Source: Catenuloplanes niger
GTDB lineage: Bacteria; Actinomycetota; Actinomycetes; Mycobacteriales; Micromonosporaceae
Length of the DNA: 64,000 bases
Direction: 5' to 3'
NCBI RefSeq assembly: GCF_031458255.1
Contig: NZ_JAVDYC010000001.1
Coordinates: 6,395,001 to 6,459,000 of the forward strand
Of the stretch, positions 1 to 8,440 are shown one piece after another. A program made the position numbers and the translations under genes. Positions within the stretch are counted from its first letter, which is position 1, and each line of letters opens with the position of its first letter. Below the pieces are notes generated by a model that was not told the DNA's origin, did no database searches, and worked only from the letters and a program-made list of their open reading frames with translations.

Positions 1-1445
1 CGATCCTCGCCGAGGTGCCCACGATCCGGGCCGTGGTCACGGTCGCCGGCCGGGGCTCCGCCGACGGGCGCGTGGTGACGCTCGCGGAGCTGGAGTCCAC
101 CGGCGCGGCCGCGCACCGGGCCGACCCGGGCGCGTTCGAGAAACGCTGGCGCGAGGTGCCGCCCGAGGCGCCGGCCACGATGCTCTACACGTCCGGCACC
201 ACCGGTGACCCGAAGGGCGTGGTCCTCACCCACCACAACCTGGTCTACCAGTGCGTGCTCATCGAGGACACGGTGCCGACGCCCGACCACGCGCGATCGC
301 TGGCCTACCTGCCGCTGGCGCACATCGCGGAGCGGATACTCGGCATCTACTACCCGCTCTACCGGGCCGGCCACGTCACCATCTGCCCCGACCAGAGGCA
401 GCTGCTCGCCGCGCTGGTCGCGGTCCGGCCGATCTCGTTCTTCGGCGTGCCCCGCGTCTGGGAGAAGATGGTGGCCGGGGTGCAGGCACAGGTCGCCGCG
501 GCCGAGGAGGCCGTCCGCGCCGCGTTCGACGCCGCCAGCACCGCGGCGCTGGAGAGCTACCGGCTGCGCGCCGCCGGCTCGCCGGTCCCGCCGGAGCTCG
601 CCGCCCGGGTCGCCGCGCTCGACGCGGCCGTGCTCCGCCCGGTGCGCGCCCGGCTCGGGCTGGACGAGCTGGTCTGGGCGGGCAGCGGTGCCGCGCCGAT
701 CCCGGTGTCCACGTTGCTCTACCTGGCCGGTCTCGGCATCGACGTGTTCGAGGTCTGGGGCATGACCGAGACCACCGGCACCTGCACGATCAACACACCG
801 GAGGCGTTCCGCACCGGCAGCGTCGGGCGGGTCAACCCGGGCATGGAGCTGCGCATCGCCGACGACGGGGAGATCCTGGTCCGCGGGCCGCTGATCTGTT
901 CCGGTTACCTCACGGCCGCCGGCGGCGTCGAGCCGATCACGGACGCGGACGGCTGGCTGGCGACCGGCGACGTCGGCGTGCTCGACGACGACGGATTCCT
1001 GACGATCACCGACCGGAAGAAGGAGTTGATCATCAGCTCCGGTGGGAAGAACATCTCGCCGGCCCAGATCGAGTCGCTGCTGCGCGCCCACCCGCTGATC
1101 GGCCAGGCCGTGGCGATCGGCGACCGACGGCCGTACGTGACCGCGCTCATCGTGCTGGACGAGGAGATCGCGCCGATGTGGGCCCGCGGCAAGGGCCTGC
1201 CCGACACGTCGATCGCCGCCCTCGCCGCCGATCCGCTGCTGCACGCGGAGATCACCGCGGCGGTCGACGCGGCCAACGCCAAACTCTCCCGGCCCGAGCA
1301 GGTCAAGGCGTTCCGGATCATGCCGGCCGCGTGGACCCCCGAGTCCGGCGAGCTCACCCCGACCCTGAAACTCCGCCGCCGCGTCGTCATCGAGCAGCAC
1401 ACCGCGGCCATCGACGCGCTCTACGCCACCGCGTCCGACACCTGA
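1..1445 (+). CDS. Long-chain acyl-CoA synthetase (AMP-binding), 5' end outside window
   Basis: Activates fatty acids to acyl-CoA through an acyl-AMP. The reading frame is open from the first bases, so the N-terminus lies outside the window; about 480 residues are visible. The adenylate-forming motifs appear in order: the phosphate-binding loop YTSGTTGDPKG near 190 nt, GSGAAP near 680, EVWGMTETTG near 750, ATGDVGVLDDDG near 960 and DRKKELIISSGGKNISP near 1010. The C-terminal TPTLKLRRR carries the lysine usual in the FadD15-type branch of long-chain ligases. It converges on the oxygenase gene at 1502-2398. The neighbouring acyl-CoA dehydrogenases and racemase suggest a lipid-degradation setting. 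The exact chain-length preference cannot be read from the sequence. Confidence 0.93.
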   Translation, partial: ILAEVPTIRAVVTVAGRGSADGRVVTLAELESTGAAAHRADPGAFEKRWREVPPEAPATMLYTSGTTGDPKGVVLTHHNLVYQCVLIEDTVPTPDHARSLAYLPLAHIAERILGIYYPLYRAGHVTICPDQRQLLAALVAVRPISFFGVPRVWEKMVAGVQAQVAAAEEAVRAAFDAASTAALESYRLRAAGSPVPPELAARVAALDAAVLRPVRARLGLDELVWAGSGAAPIPVSTLLYLAGLGIDVFEVWGMTETTGTCTINTPEAFRTGSVGRVNPGMELRIADDGEILVRGPLICSGYLTAAGGVEPITDADGWLATGDVGVLDDDGFLTITDRKKELIISSGGKNISPAQIESLLRAHPLIGQAVAIGDRRPYVTALIVLDEEIAPMWARGKGLPDTSIAALAADPLLHAEITAAVDAANAKLSRPEQVKAFRIMPAAWTPESGELTPTLKLRRRVVIEQHTAAIDALYATASDT

Positions 1446-1501
1446 GCCCGGCGGCGGTCACCCGTGCGGCCCGGTCCTTCCCGGGCCGCGCGGGCCGGCC
1501 G

Positions 1502-2398
1502 TCAACCGGCGGGAAGACGCGCCGGTGCCCGGTCGTGGCCGGCCGGCGGGTCGTGCCGTTCCCGGCGGTCGGCGCGCGCCGTCACGATCCGTGCCGCCAT
1601 GCGGCCGCCTGCCGTCCGCAGCGGTGGCGGCACCAGGGCCATGGTGCCGCGGACGACGCGGGCGAAGCGGCGCAGGCGGCGCTCCTGCTCCGGCGACCAG
1701 GTGAGGCCGAGACGGTCGCGCAGCACCTCGGGCAGCGCGCCGACCAGCACCAGGTGCGCGAGCCGCCCGGCACCCGCGCCGACCGGACGCCACACGAAGG
1801 AGGGGATCACGGCCAGCGGCTTCTTCAGGTGCCGGACGCTGTCGATCACGTCCCACACGGCCTGGTTGTCCTCGAGCCGGTTCAGGACGCGCTCGTCGTA
1901 GTACGCGCGGAAGCTCGCCCAGTCCGCGGGCAGATGGTGCTCGCGCAGCCCGAGCAGCAGCCCGACCTGGCGCATGTCCGCGTAGTACTCGGCCGTCTGC
2001 GCGTCCGTCAGCGGCCGGCCGAAGGTCCGGTGCGCGTCCACGCCACCCTGGACGAGCGTCGCGTGCACCCACAGGTACGCCTCCGGGTGGAGCGCGTGAT
2101 AGCGGCGGCCCTGATCGTCGACGCCCCTGATCGTCTCGTGCAGCCGGCGGAGGCGGGCGGTCTCCCGCTCGGCGCCCCGCTGCCCGCCGTAGATCACGGT
2201 GGAGAGCGACAGGTAGGTGCGGACCAGGCGCTGCCACGGCTCCTCCCGGTAGTTCGAGTGCTGCAGCACGCCCGCGCCGACCACCGGATGCGCCACCTGC
2301 AGCACCAGCAGCGGCGGCCCGAGCAGCATGTTCCGGGCATCGCCGAAGTACCGCCAGACCACCGACCCGCGCCGCGGCGCCCTGGCTTCCACCCGCAT
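1502..2398 (-). CDS. MpaB-family oxygenase (DUF2236)
   Basis: About 298 residues of the DUF2236 / ER-bound oxygenase MpaB catalytic domain, a heme-dependent family that includes rubber oxygenase Lcp and fungal MpaB. Visible family hallmarks are WRYFGDARNMLLGPPLL near the start, LQVAHPVVGAGV with the conserved histidine, and LHPEAYLWVHATL in the middle. I chose the ATG at 2398 because GGGAGG sits 7 nt upstream of it; an in-frame ATG at 2434 lacks such a site. The open frame continues upstream into G-rich repeats that are not coding-like. A second DUF2236 gene lies at 4472-5395, so two paralogues flank the P1 peptidase. The substrate is unknown. Confidence 0.85.
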   Translation of the reverse strand: MRVEARAPRRGSVVWRYFGDARNMLLGPPLLVLQVAHPVVGAGVLQHSNYREEPWQRLVRTYLSLSTVIYGGQRGAERETARLRRLHETIRGVDDQGRRYHALHPEAYLWVHATLVQGGVDAHRTFGRPLTDAQTAEYYADMRQVGLLLGLREHHLPADWASFRAYYDERVLNRLEDNQAVWDVIDSVRHLKKPLAVIPSFVWRPVGAGAGRLAHLVLVGALPEVLRDRLGLTWSPEQERRLRRFARVVRGTMALVPPPLRTAGGRMAARIVTARADRRERHDPPAGHDRAPARLPAG

Positions 2399-2916
2399 CC
2401 GCCCGCCTCCCTCCGCCGTCACCCGTCTCCTCATGCATACATCGCCGCCGTCGCACACCAACTCTCCCCCACCCACCGGCCCCGACGCACGGCGCCCGAA
2501 AAGCCTGTTCCACCGGTACGCGGCGCGAGCGAGCGGCCGACGCGGTGGCCCTGCCGAGGGCGTGAGTGGGCGCCGGCGCCGGTGGCCGGTGCCGGATGGT
2601 TCGGCGAGGGGCCGGTGCGGCTCCGCCGGCGGGCTTCGGGTGGGTGCCGGCGGCGTGCGTGGGTGCCGCGGTGCCGAATGGGCGCCGGTAGACGGCCGGT
2701 GCGGTTGCCGGAGGCAGCGGTGTGCGGCCGGTGCTGTTCGGCGCGGCGCATCGGCCGGTGCCGCCGGTCCTGGCCGGCGCGGGCACGGGTAGGTGGCCGG
2801 TGCGGCCACTGGCGGCGCCGGCGCGAGCGGGCCGCCGGTGCCGCTGGTCGAGAGCGCGATGGGGGCGTGGATCGCGGGGCGGTGGGTGGCGCCGGGCTGT
2901 GTCGCCGGCCGGGTCG
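2399..2916. repeat. Degenerate G-rich repeat intergenic stretch
   Basis: This gap of about 520 bp separates the MpaB-type gene from the end of the P1 peptidase gene. From about 2560 it is filled with irregular repeats of GCCGGTGCGG/GGCGCCGGTG type, with strong G bias on the plus strand. Long open frames run through it on several frames, but they encode only Arg/Gly/Ala/Pro-rich sequence with no recognisable domain, so I do not call a gene. The part next to 2398 presumably holds the promoter of the oxygenase gene. Confidence 0.55.
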
Positions 2917-4440
2917 TCACACCGCGGGGCCGGGCCGGGGGACCGCGGTGCGGATCGCGGTGGCGACGACCGTGATCGCGGTGGCGCGGATCGTGTCGAG
3001 GTCGTTGTCGCCGGCCGGGACGGCGGAGCCGGTGGCGAGGGCGACCACCGCGTCACCGTCGAAGCGGGTGTGTGCCGGGTGGAGCGCACGCGCCATGCCG
3101 TCGTGGCCGCTCTGGGCCAGCAGCAGGCACTCACCCTTGGTGAGCTTCGCGTCCGTGACGACCACGACGAGCGTGGTGTTCTCCCGGCCGGACGAGGCAC
3201 CGAACGGCCGCGTCACGCCGCCGGTGGGCGCGCGCGTCGCGCCGCCGCCGGCCCCGTCACCGGACGGCCGCCGCGGATCGCCGGTGGGCGTGGTGCCGGG
3301 CGCCGGTGGCGGGTTGTCGGTGGGTGCGGCGTCCGACGGCGGCCGCGGATCGCCGGTGGGCGTGGTGCCGGGCGCCGGTGGCGGGTTGTCGGTGGGTGCG
3401 GCGTCCGAGGGCGGCCGCGGGGTGCCGGTGGGTGGGGTCTCGTCGTTCGGTGGTGCGGTGAGCAGGGGTGAGCCGTCCGGAGCGATGATCACGCCGAGCG
3501 CGTTGACCACGGCGAACGCGGTCACGACGGCGCCGCTGACGTCGCGCGCGGAGGCGGCGCCGAATCCGCCGGGGTCCTGGCGGCCGAGCCACCGCCCACT
3601 CATCGCGCCCGTGCCCGCACCGACCCGGCCGACCCGGATCGCCGCGGTCGCCGCACCGCCGGCATCCCCCGGCATCGCGTCGCCCCCGGCGACCGGGGCG
3701 GGGGCGGGCGGGGTGTCGAGGGCGTGGCGGAGGGCGGCGCGGCCGGCGGTGGCGTCGGGCGGGGTGGTGGCCACGGACGCGTCGAAGACGGACATGCCGA
3801 TCACGATCGGGACCGGGCCGTACGCGGTGGGGAAGCCCTCGTCGCGGGCACGCAGCGCCCGCATCACGCCGTCCCCGGCGGCCAGGCCGAACGCGGAGCC
3901 GCCGGAGAGCACGACGGCGTCCACCCGGTCCACCATCCGTTCCGGGCTGAGCAGCTCGAACTCCCGGGTCGCGGGTGCGCCGCCGCGCACCTCGCCGGAG
4001 CCGACGGTGCCGGGCGGCGGCAGGATCACGGTCACGCCGGTACCGTCGCCCGTCCAGTGGCCGACGCGCACGCCGGCCGGCACCTCGACCACCGTCACGA
4101 CCGACCCGTCGCCACCGGCCGCCCGCCCGTCCGACTCCGCGGAACCGGCGGCCGCCCGACCGTCCGGCTCCGCGGAACCGGCGGCCGGACGACCATCCGC
4201 CGCTGCGGAACCGGCGGCCGCCCGGGCGTCTGCCGCCGCGGAACCGGTGGCCGGACGTTCATCCAGCGCCGCGGAACCGGCGGCCGGACGTGCGTCCGGC
4301 GCCGCGGATTCGGCGGCCCGAGGTCCATCCGGTGCGGCGGAGGCCGCAGCCGGGCGTCCGTGCGGCGTCGTGGGAGCGGGTGCCGGATCGGCGGTGGGCG
4401 GGTGGACGTCCGGTGCGGGGGCGTCGGGGCTGGTACCCAT
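2917..4440 (-). CDS. P1-family (S58, DmpA-like) peptidase with repeat insertions
   Basis: A 507-residue relative of DmpA/Rv1333-type self-processing aminopeptidases (N-terminal nucleophile fold). Family signatures are GVRVGHWT (near residue 123), VVLSGGSAFGLAAGDGVM, GVIIAPDGSPLL and the C-terminal subunit start ENTTLVVVVTDAKLTKGEC, followed by HDGMARALHPAHTRFDGD. In relatives the chain is cut before the Ser/Thr that becomes the nucleophile; here that is Asn421-Thr422. Two expansions are odd. Residues 1-112 are Ala/Gly/Asp-rich 11-residue repeats (consensus GSAAADGRPAA). A Pro-rich insert with 24-residue repeats lies directly before the expected cut site. The start at 4440 is uncertain; the conserved domain begins near residue 113, so a shorter product is possible. 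Confidence 0.82.
   Translation of the reverse strand: MGTSPDAPAPDVHPPTADPAPAPTTPHGRPAAASAAPDGPRAAESAAPDARPAAGSAALDERPATGSAAADARAAAGSAAADGRPAAGSAEPDGRAAAGSAESDGRAAGGDGSVVTVVEVPAGVRVGHWTGDGTGVTVILPPPGTVGSGEVRGGAPATREFELLSPERMVDRVDAVVLSGGSAFGLAAGDGVMRALRARDEGFPTAYGPVPIVIGMSVFDASVATTPPDATAGRAALRHALDTPPAPAPVAGGDAMPGDAGGAATAAIRVGRVGAGTGAMSGRWLGRQDPGGFGAASARDVSGAVVTAFAVVNALGVIIAPDGSPLLTAPPNDETPPTGTPRPPSDAAPTDNPPPAPGTTPTGDPRPPSDAAPTDNPPPAPGTTPTGDPRRPSGDGAGGGATRAPTGGVTRPFGASSGRENTTLVVVVTDAKLTKGECLLLAQSGHDGMARALHPAHTRFDGDAVVALATGSAVPAGDNDLDTIRATAITVVATAIRTAVPRPGPAV
3271..3430. repeat. 72-bp tandem repeat inside the P1 peptidase gene
   Basis: Two near-identical 72-bp units (3271-3342 and 3343-3414) followed by a decayed third. 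They encode a 24-residue unit ending APGTTPTGDPR. The period keeps the reading frame. The array lies in the linker immediately N-terminal to the predicted autoproteolysis point. Confidence 0.9.
4115..4335. repeat. 33-bp tandem repeats, N-terminus of the P1 peptidase gene
   Basis: About six to seven degenerate 33-bp units encode an 11-residue motif near GSAAADGRPAA (variants include GSAEPDGRAAA and GSAALDERPAT). The frame is preserved and no other domain overlaps the array. Confidence 0.85.
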
Positions 4441-4471
4441 CCGGCGATGGTATGCCGGTCTGATACGCCGG

Positions 4472-5395
4472 TCAGCCGCCCGGTGTCTCCGGGCTCGGCC
4501 GGGACGGTGTCGCGCGCCGGCAGTGCGCCGGGACGTCCGGGCCGGGTGGCGGCGCGCCGAGGTCCGCCGGGTGGTATCCGGCCGGATATCCCGGGTACGT
4601 CCGGTTGCCCGGCATCCGGGCCAGCGCCGACTCCGTGCGTGCCGGGAAGAACCGGAGCGCGTACGCCCGCCCGTGCAGCGCGGCGCGCACGGCCGCGCCC
4701 AGCAGCGGCGGCGCCGGCCGCATGCCGAACGCGCGCAGCATCTCCGGTGACAGCAGGCTGCGCACCCCGGCCCGGGCGGCCGGCCGCAGCGGGGCCGGGA
4801 ACCAGCTCGCGAACAGCGCGATCGTGTGGTCGCCGATCTCCCGGTTGCTCGCCGCGAAGACGAAGTGGCTCTCCTCGTACCGTTGCTTGAAGGTCTTGAA
4901 CTCGTCGAACGTGCCGGGGATGTCGCGGATGCCCATGCGCGTGCCGACCGCGCGGTAGTAGTGGTAGGCCGCGAGTTTCTCGTGCGGGTGCAGCGGCCGC
5001 CAGCCGTAGGCGGAGATCCAGTCGATCGGGTCGTGGACGAACGTGGACAGTACGTACCGCATGTCGTCGTTCGAGATGGCGTAGTGGCCGTGCGCGCGGT
5101 TGATGACCCGCAGCGCGGACCGGCCGCGCGGCGAGTCGTACCCGTGCGCGGCGATCTCCGCCATCAGCAGTGCCGTGTCGTCGTACCGTTTCTGCGGTCG
5201 CCGCCGGAATTCGCCGGTGGCGGCGAGCAGCGCGGAGATCGAGGGTACGCAGTACGTGCGGAACAGCGCGAACTCCAGCGCCCGCGTGTAGTCCCAGGGG
5301 AATTCGAATCCGGCGGAGATGCGGTGGATCTCGACGTGGTCGCGGACCGGATCGAGGCGCGCGATCCGGTGCAGCCAGCGGTGCCGATCGCGCAT
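4472..5395 (-). CDS. MpaB-family oxygenase (DUF2236), second paralogue
   Basis: 307 residues. The N-terminal half matches the DUF2236 pattern: FPWDYTRALEFALFRTY, RYDDTALLMAEI and NRAHGHYAISNDDMRYVLSTFV, then WRPLHPHEKLAAYHYYRAVG and an FDEFKTF segment. It differs clearly from the paralogue at 1502-2398 and is closer to the group annotated as oxygenase MpaB family in actinobacteria. The next gene upstream in the same direction, an acyl-CoA dehydrogenase, ends 9 nt from this start, so the two are very probably co-transcribed. A role in oxidising a hydrophobic substrate fits that context but is inference. The C-terminal 40 residues are Pro-rich. Confidence 0.85.
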   Translation of the reverse strand: MRDRHRWLHRIARLDPVRDHVEIHRISAGFEFPWDYTRALEFALFRTYCVPSISALLAATGEFRRRPQKRYDDTALLMAEIAAHGYDSPRGRSALRVINRAHGHYAISNDDMRYVLSTFVHDPIDWISAYGWRPLHPHEKLAAYHYYRAVGTRMGIRDIPGTFDEFKTFKQRYEESHFVFAASNREIGDHTIALFASWFPAPLRPAARAGVRSLLSPEMLRAFGMRPAPPLLGAAVRAALHGRAYALRFFPARTESALARMPGNRTYPGYPAGYHPADLGAPPPGPDVPAHCRRATPSRPSPETPGG

Positions 5396-5404
5396 GACAG
5401 CCCC

Positions 5405-6538
5405 CTACAGTCCCAGCGACCGGCCGATGACCTCTTTCATGATCTCGGTCGTGCCGCCGTAGATGGTCTGGACGCGCGAGTCGAGGAAGGCCCGGGCGAC
5501 CGGGTACTCGCGCATGTATCCGTACCCTCCGTGCAACTGCAGACAGCGGTCGACGACACGCTGCTGGAGTTCGGTGGTCCACCATTTCGCCATCGCGGCG
5601 TCGACGGCGCTCAGGTCCGGCGTGACCAGGCAGCGGTCGACGAAGACGCGGCCGAGTCGCAGTTCGGTGGCGAGCTCCGCGAGCAGGAAGCGGCTGTGCT
5701 GGAACCGCCCGATCGGCCGGCCGAACGCCTCGCGTTCCCGGCAGTGGTCCAGCGTGATCCGGAAGATCTCCTCGGCCGCGGCCATGGCAGCGACCGCGAT
5801 CGAGAGGCGTTCCGCGGGCAGGTTCCGCATCAGGTACGCGAATCCCATGCCGGGCTCGCCGAGCACGTTGGCCGCGGGCACCCGGACGTCCTGGAAGAAC
5901 AGTTCCGCGGTGTCCTGCGCGTGCTGGCCGATCTTGTCGAGCGTGCGCCCGCGGGTGAAACCGTCCATGCCGCGCTCGACCACGAGCAGGCTGATCCCGT
6001 GGCTGCCGGCCGCCGGGTCGGTGCGCGCGGCCACGATCACCAGGTCGGAGATGATGCCGTTGCTGATGAACGTCTTCTGCCCGTTGAGGATCCAGTCGTC
6101 GCCGTCCCGGACCGCGGTGGTGCGCATGCCCTGCAGGTCGCTGCCCGCGTCCGGCTCGGTCATCGCGATCGCCGTGATGAGCTCGCCGGTGCAGAAGCCG
6201 GGCAGCCAGCGTTGCTTCTGCTCCTCCGTGGCCAGCGCCGTCAGGTAGGGCCCGACGATGTCGTTGTGCAGCGGGAACGCCGGCCCGGTCGCGCCGGCGC
6301 GGGCCAGTTCCTCGGCCAGGATCGCGTGGTACCGGAGGTCGGCCACGTCCGCGCCGCCGTACGCGGCGGGCACGAAGAAGCCGAGCAGCCCGGCCCGCCC
6401 GGCCGCGGTCCACACCGCACGGTCGACGATCCGGGCCTGTTCCCAGCGCGCGTGGTGCGGCGCGATCTCCTTGGCCACGAACGTCGACACCAGCGACCGG
6501 AACGCGTCGTGGTCCTCCGTGAAAATGTCGCGCTTCAC
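5405..6538 (-). CDS. Acyl-CoA dehydrogenase
   Basis: A 377-residue FAD flavoprotein that introduces an alpha,beta double bond into acyl-CoA. Landmarks are the N-terminal helical domain (1-115), the FAD/substrate segment ITAIAMTEPDAGSDLQG and WILNGQKTFISNG (near 125-160), and the C-terminal ERLSIAVAAMAAAEE and LQLHGGYGYMREYPVARAFLDSRVQTIYGGTTEIM region. The catalytic base of most members is a Glu in the YGGTTEIM context, which is present. The gene lies 9 nt upstream of the second MpaB gene and 85 nt downstream of the racemase-like gene, giving a probable minus-strand operon 7688 to 4472. Confidence 0.93.
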   Translation of the reverse strand: MKRDIFTEDHDAFRSLVSTFVAKEIAPHHARWEQARIVDRAVWTAAGRAGLLGFFVPAAYGGADVADLRYHAILAEELARAGATGPAFPLHNDIVGPYLTALATEEQKQRWLPGFCTGELITAIAMTEPDAGSDLQGMRTTAVRDGDDWILNGQKTFISNGIISDLVIVAARTDPAAGSHGISLLVVERGMDGFTRGRTLDKIGQHAQDTAELFFQDVRVPAANVLGEPGMGFAYLMRNLPAERLSIAVAAMAAAEEIFRITLDHCREREAFGRPIGRFQHSRFLLAELATELRLGRVFVDRCLVTPDLSAVDAAMAKWWTTELQQRVVDRCLQLHGGYGYMREYPVARAFLDSRVQTIYGGTTEIMKEVIGRSLGL

Positions 6539-6623
6539 GACATCATCTCCTTCACCTGCGCGATCAGCGTGTCCGTGGGGTGGTGCGGTCCGCCCGCGTG
6601 GACCGGTGGCGTCCCGGCCCGCA

Positions 6624-7688
6624 TCACGCCTCCCACTCGGCCAGCACGTCGCCGGCGTCCGCGCCGGGCAGCGCGGGCGGCCGGCCGAGCGACGCCGGGG
6701 TGGCGGAGAAACGCGGCGCCGGGGCCGGCTGCACCACGCCGTCCCGGTCGACGAACGTGCCCCGGGCCACCAGGTGCGGGTCCCGGGTGGCCTCGCGGAG
6801 GGACAGCACCGGCGCCACGCACGCGTCGCTGCCCGCGAAGACCTTCACCCATTCCTCCCGGGTACGGCCGGCGAACGCCGTTGCGATGTCGGCGCGCAGG
6901 TCGGGGCCGTCGGACACGCCCAGCAGCCGGACGAACTCCGCGAAGAACGCCGGTTCCAGCGCGCCGACCGCCATGTGACCGCCGTCCGCGGTGCGGTAGA
7001 CGTCGTACTGCGGCGCGCCGGTGTCCAGCAGGTTCACGCCGCGCTCGTCCCGCCAGGCACCGGCCGCGAGCAGCCCGTGCAGCAGCGTGGTCAGGTGCGC
7101 CGCGCCGTCGACGACGGCCGCGTCCACCACCTGGCCGCGCCCGGACCGCAGTGCCGCGAGCACGCCGACGACCAGGTAGAGCGAGCCGCCCGCGAAGTCG
7201 CCGAGCAGGTTGACCGGCACCTGCGGCGGCCCGCCGGCCCGGCCGATCGGGTGCAGCGCGCCGGACAGCGCCAGGTAGCCGATGTCGTGCCCGGCCGTGT
7301 GCGCGAGCGGCCCGTCCTGCCCCCACCCGGTCATCCGGCCGTAGACCAGCAGCGGGTTGCGCGCCAGCACCGGGTCCGGCCCGACGCCGAGCCGTTCCGC
7401 GACGCCCGGTCGCCAGCCCTCGATCAGCACGTCCGCGCGCGCGGCCAGCGTCAGCACCAGGTCCACGCCGGCCGGTGTCTTCAGGTCCGCGACCACCGAG
7501 CGTTTGCCGCGGTTGAGCAGGTCGCGGGCCGGGTCGACGGAGAGCGGCGAGCCGGGTCCGGGGCGGTCGACGCGCACCACGTCCGCGCCGAGGTCGGCCA
7601 GCAGCATCGCGGCGAACGGCGCCGGTCCGATCCCGGCCAGTTCCACCACCCTGAGCCCGTGCAACGGTCCGGCCACGCGTACCCCCAT
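6624..7688 (-). CDS. CaiB/BaiF family III CoA-transferase, alpha-methylacyl-CoA racemase-like
   Basis: 354 residues. The family III CoA-transferase fold starts with LRVVELAGIGPAPFAAMLLADLGADVVRVDRP. It is closest to alpha-methylacyl-CoA racemase (Mcr): GHDIGYLALSGAL provides His134, LLGDFAGGS provides Asp164 and the VGALEPAFFAEF segment provides Glu245. These match the His/Asp/Glu set known for the mycobacterial racemase. That enzyme epimerises 2-methyl-branched acyl-CoA so that beta-oxidation can proceed. The gene is divergent from the GntR regulator, with only 26 bp between the starts, and heads the operon that continues into an acyl-CoA dehydrogenase. A CoA-transferase activity on another acid cannot be excluded. 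Confidence 0.88.
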   Translation of the reverse strand: MGVRVAGPLHGLRVVELAGIGPAPFAAMLLADLGADVVRVDRPGPGSPLSVDPARDLLNRGKRSVVADLKTPAGVDLVLTLAARADVLIEGWRPGVAERLGVGPDPVLARNPLLVYGRMTGWGQDGPLAHTAGHDIGYLALSGALHPIGRAGGPPQVPVNLLGDFAGGSLYLVVGVLAALRSGRGQVVDAAVVDGAAHLTTLLHGLLAAGAWRDERGVNLLDTGAPQYDVYRTADGGHMAVGALEPAFFAEFVRLLGVSDGPDLRADIATAFAGRTREEWVKVFAGSDACVAPVLSLREATRDPHLVARGTFVDRDGVVQPAPAPRFSATPASLGRPPALPGADAGDVLAEWEA

Positions 7689-7692
7689 ATAG

Positions 7693-7704
7693 TGATATTT
7701 GGTA
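7693..7704 (+). promoter_or_regulatory. Candidate GntR operator, copy 1
   Basis: TGATATTTGGTA lies between the divergent racemase-like gene and the GntR gene. The same 12-mer with one change, TGATATTTGATA, occurs at 8382-8393 before the acyl-CoA dehydrogenase gene. These are conspicuously A/T-rich words in a G+C-rich setting, and both lie in promoters adjoining the regulator gene. Binding by this regulator is inferred. Confidence 0.5.
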
Positions 7705-7714
7705 ATGTAAGCGG

Positions 7715-8344
7715 ATGCTGGCTGAGGAAGTGGCGACCGCGCTGCGCGCCCGGATCATGTCCGGTGAGCTGCGGCCCGGCGACCGGATCCGCCTCGAGGA
7801 GGTCGCCGCGCAGCTCGGCGTCAGCATCACGCCGGTCCGCGAGGCGCTGCTGCACCTGCGCGGCGAGGACATGGTGGAGCTGGAGCCGCGCAAGGGCTAC
7901 GTGGTCGCGCCGCTGTCCCGGCAGGACATCCGCGACGTCTTCGCGCTGCAGGGCGAGATCGCCGGTGAGCTGGCCGCGCGCGTCGCGGGCCGGATCACCG
8001 ACGGGCAGCTGGCGCAGCTGAGCCTGATGGACCGCGCGCTGGCCCGCACCCGCCGGGCCGACGAGGTCGAGACGCGCGAGTTCGACTTCCACCGCGCGGT
8101 GAACCGGATCGCGGAGGCGCGCAAGCTCAGCTGGTTCCTGCACACGGCGACGCGATACACGCCGGCCCGCTTCTACTCCGCGGACCCGGGCTGGCGGGCC
8201 GGCATGCGCACCGATCACGAGGCGTTGCTGGCCGCGTTCGCCGCACGCGACCCGGAGGCGGCCCGCACGGTGATGCGCCGGCACTTCGTCGACGGCGCGG
8301 ACCGGCTGGTCAAGCACCTGGACGAGCTCGGCATCTGGTCCTGA
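7715..8344 (+). CDS. GntR-family regulator with FCD effector domain
   Basis: 209 residues. The winged helix-turn-helix occupies residues 1-68 (LRPGDRIRLEEVAAQLGVSITPVREALLHLRGEDMVE), followed by an FCD domain to about 200. EFDFHRAVN, TDHEALLAAF and MRRHFVDG provide the Asp/His positions that usually bind a metal and a carboxylate ligand. FadR-type FCD regulators often sense acyl or organic acids. The gene sits between the divergent racemase-like operon and a downstream acyl-CoA dehydrogenase. A shared 12-bp word occurs in both flanking promoters, so local control of acyl-CoA catabolism is the likely role. The effector is unknown. Confidence 0.92.
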   Translation: MLAEEVATALRARIMSGELRPGDRIRLEEVAAQLGVSITPVREALLHLRGEDMVELEPRKGYVVAPLSRQDIRDVFALQGEIAGELAARVAGRITDGQLAQLSLMDRALARTRRADEVETREFDFHRAVNRIAEARKLSWFLHTATRYTPARFYSADPGWRAGMRTDHEALLAAFAARDPEAARTVMRRHFVDGADRLVKHLDELGIWS

Positions 8345-8381
8345 CATGCCTCTCCCAACAGGGGAAACGTACCCCTGGATT

Positions 8382-8393
8382 TGATATTTGATA
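8382..8393 (+). promoter_or_regulatory. Candidate GntR operator, copy 2
   Basis: TGATATTTGATA, followed by TGCTACG, about 48 bp before the ATG at 8441. It matches the word at 7693-7704 at 11 of 12 positions and is itself a direct repeat TGATAT-T-TGATAT. It is likely part of the promoter/operator of the acyl-CoA dehydrogenase gene. Confidence 0.5.
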
Positions 8394-8440
8394 TGCTACG
8401 TTCGTTGTCAATCCCCTGGTGGTGGCGGAAGGGACTGGCA

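Noticed and set aside
251-4750. A 1499-codon open frame on the plus strand
   Set aside because: It crosses an acyl-CoA ligase, an oxygenase and a peptidase gene, encodes Arg/Ala/Gly/Pro-rich sequence without a domain, and is an antisense artefact of the high G+C content.
5463-6248. 261-codon plus-strand frame antisense to an acyl-CoA dehydrogenase
   Set aside because: Ser/Arg-rich translation with no motif; the minus-strand gene has complete family motifs.
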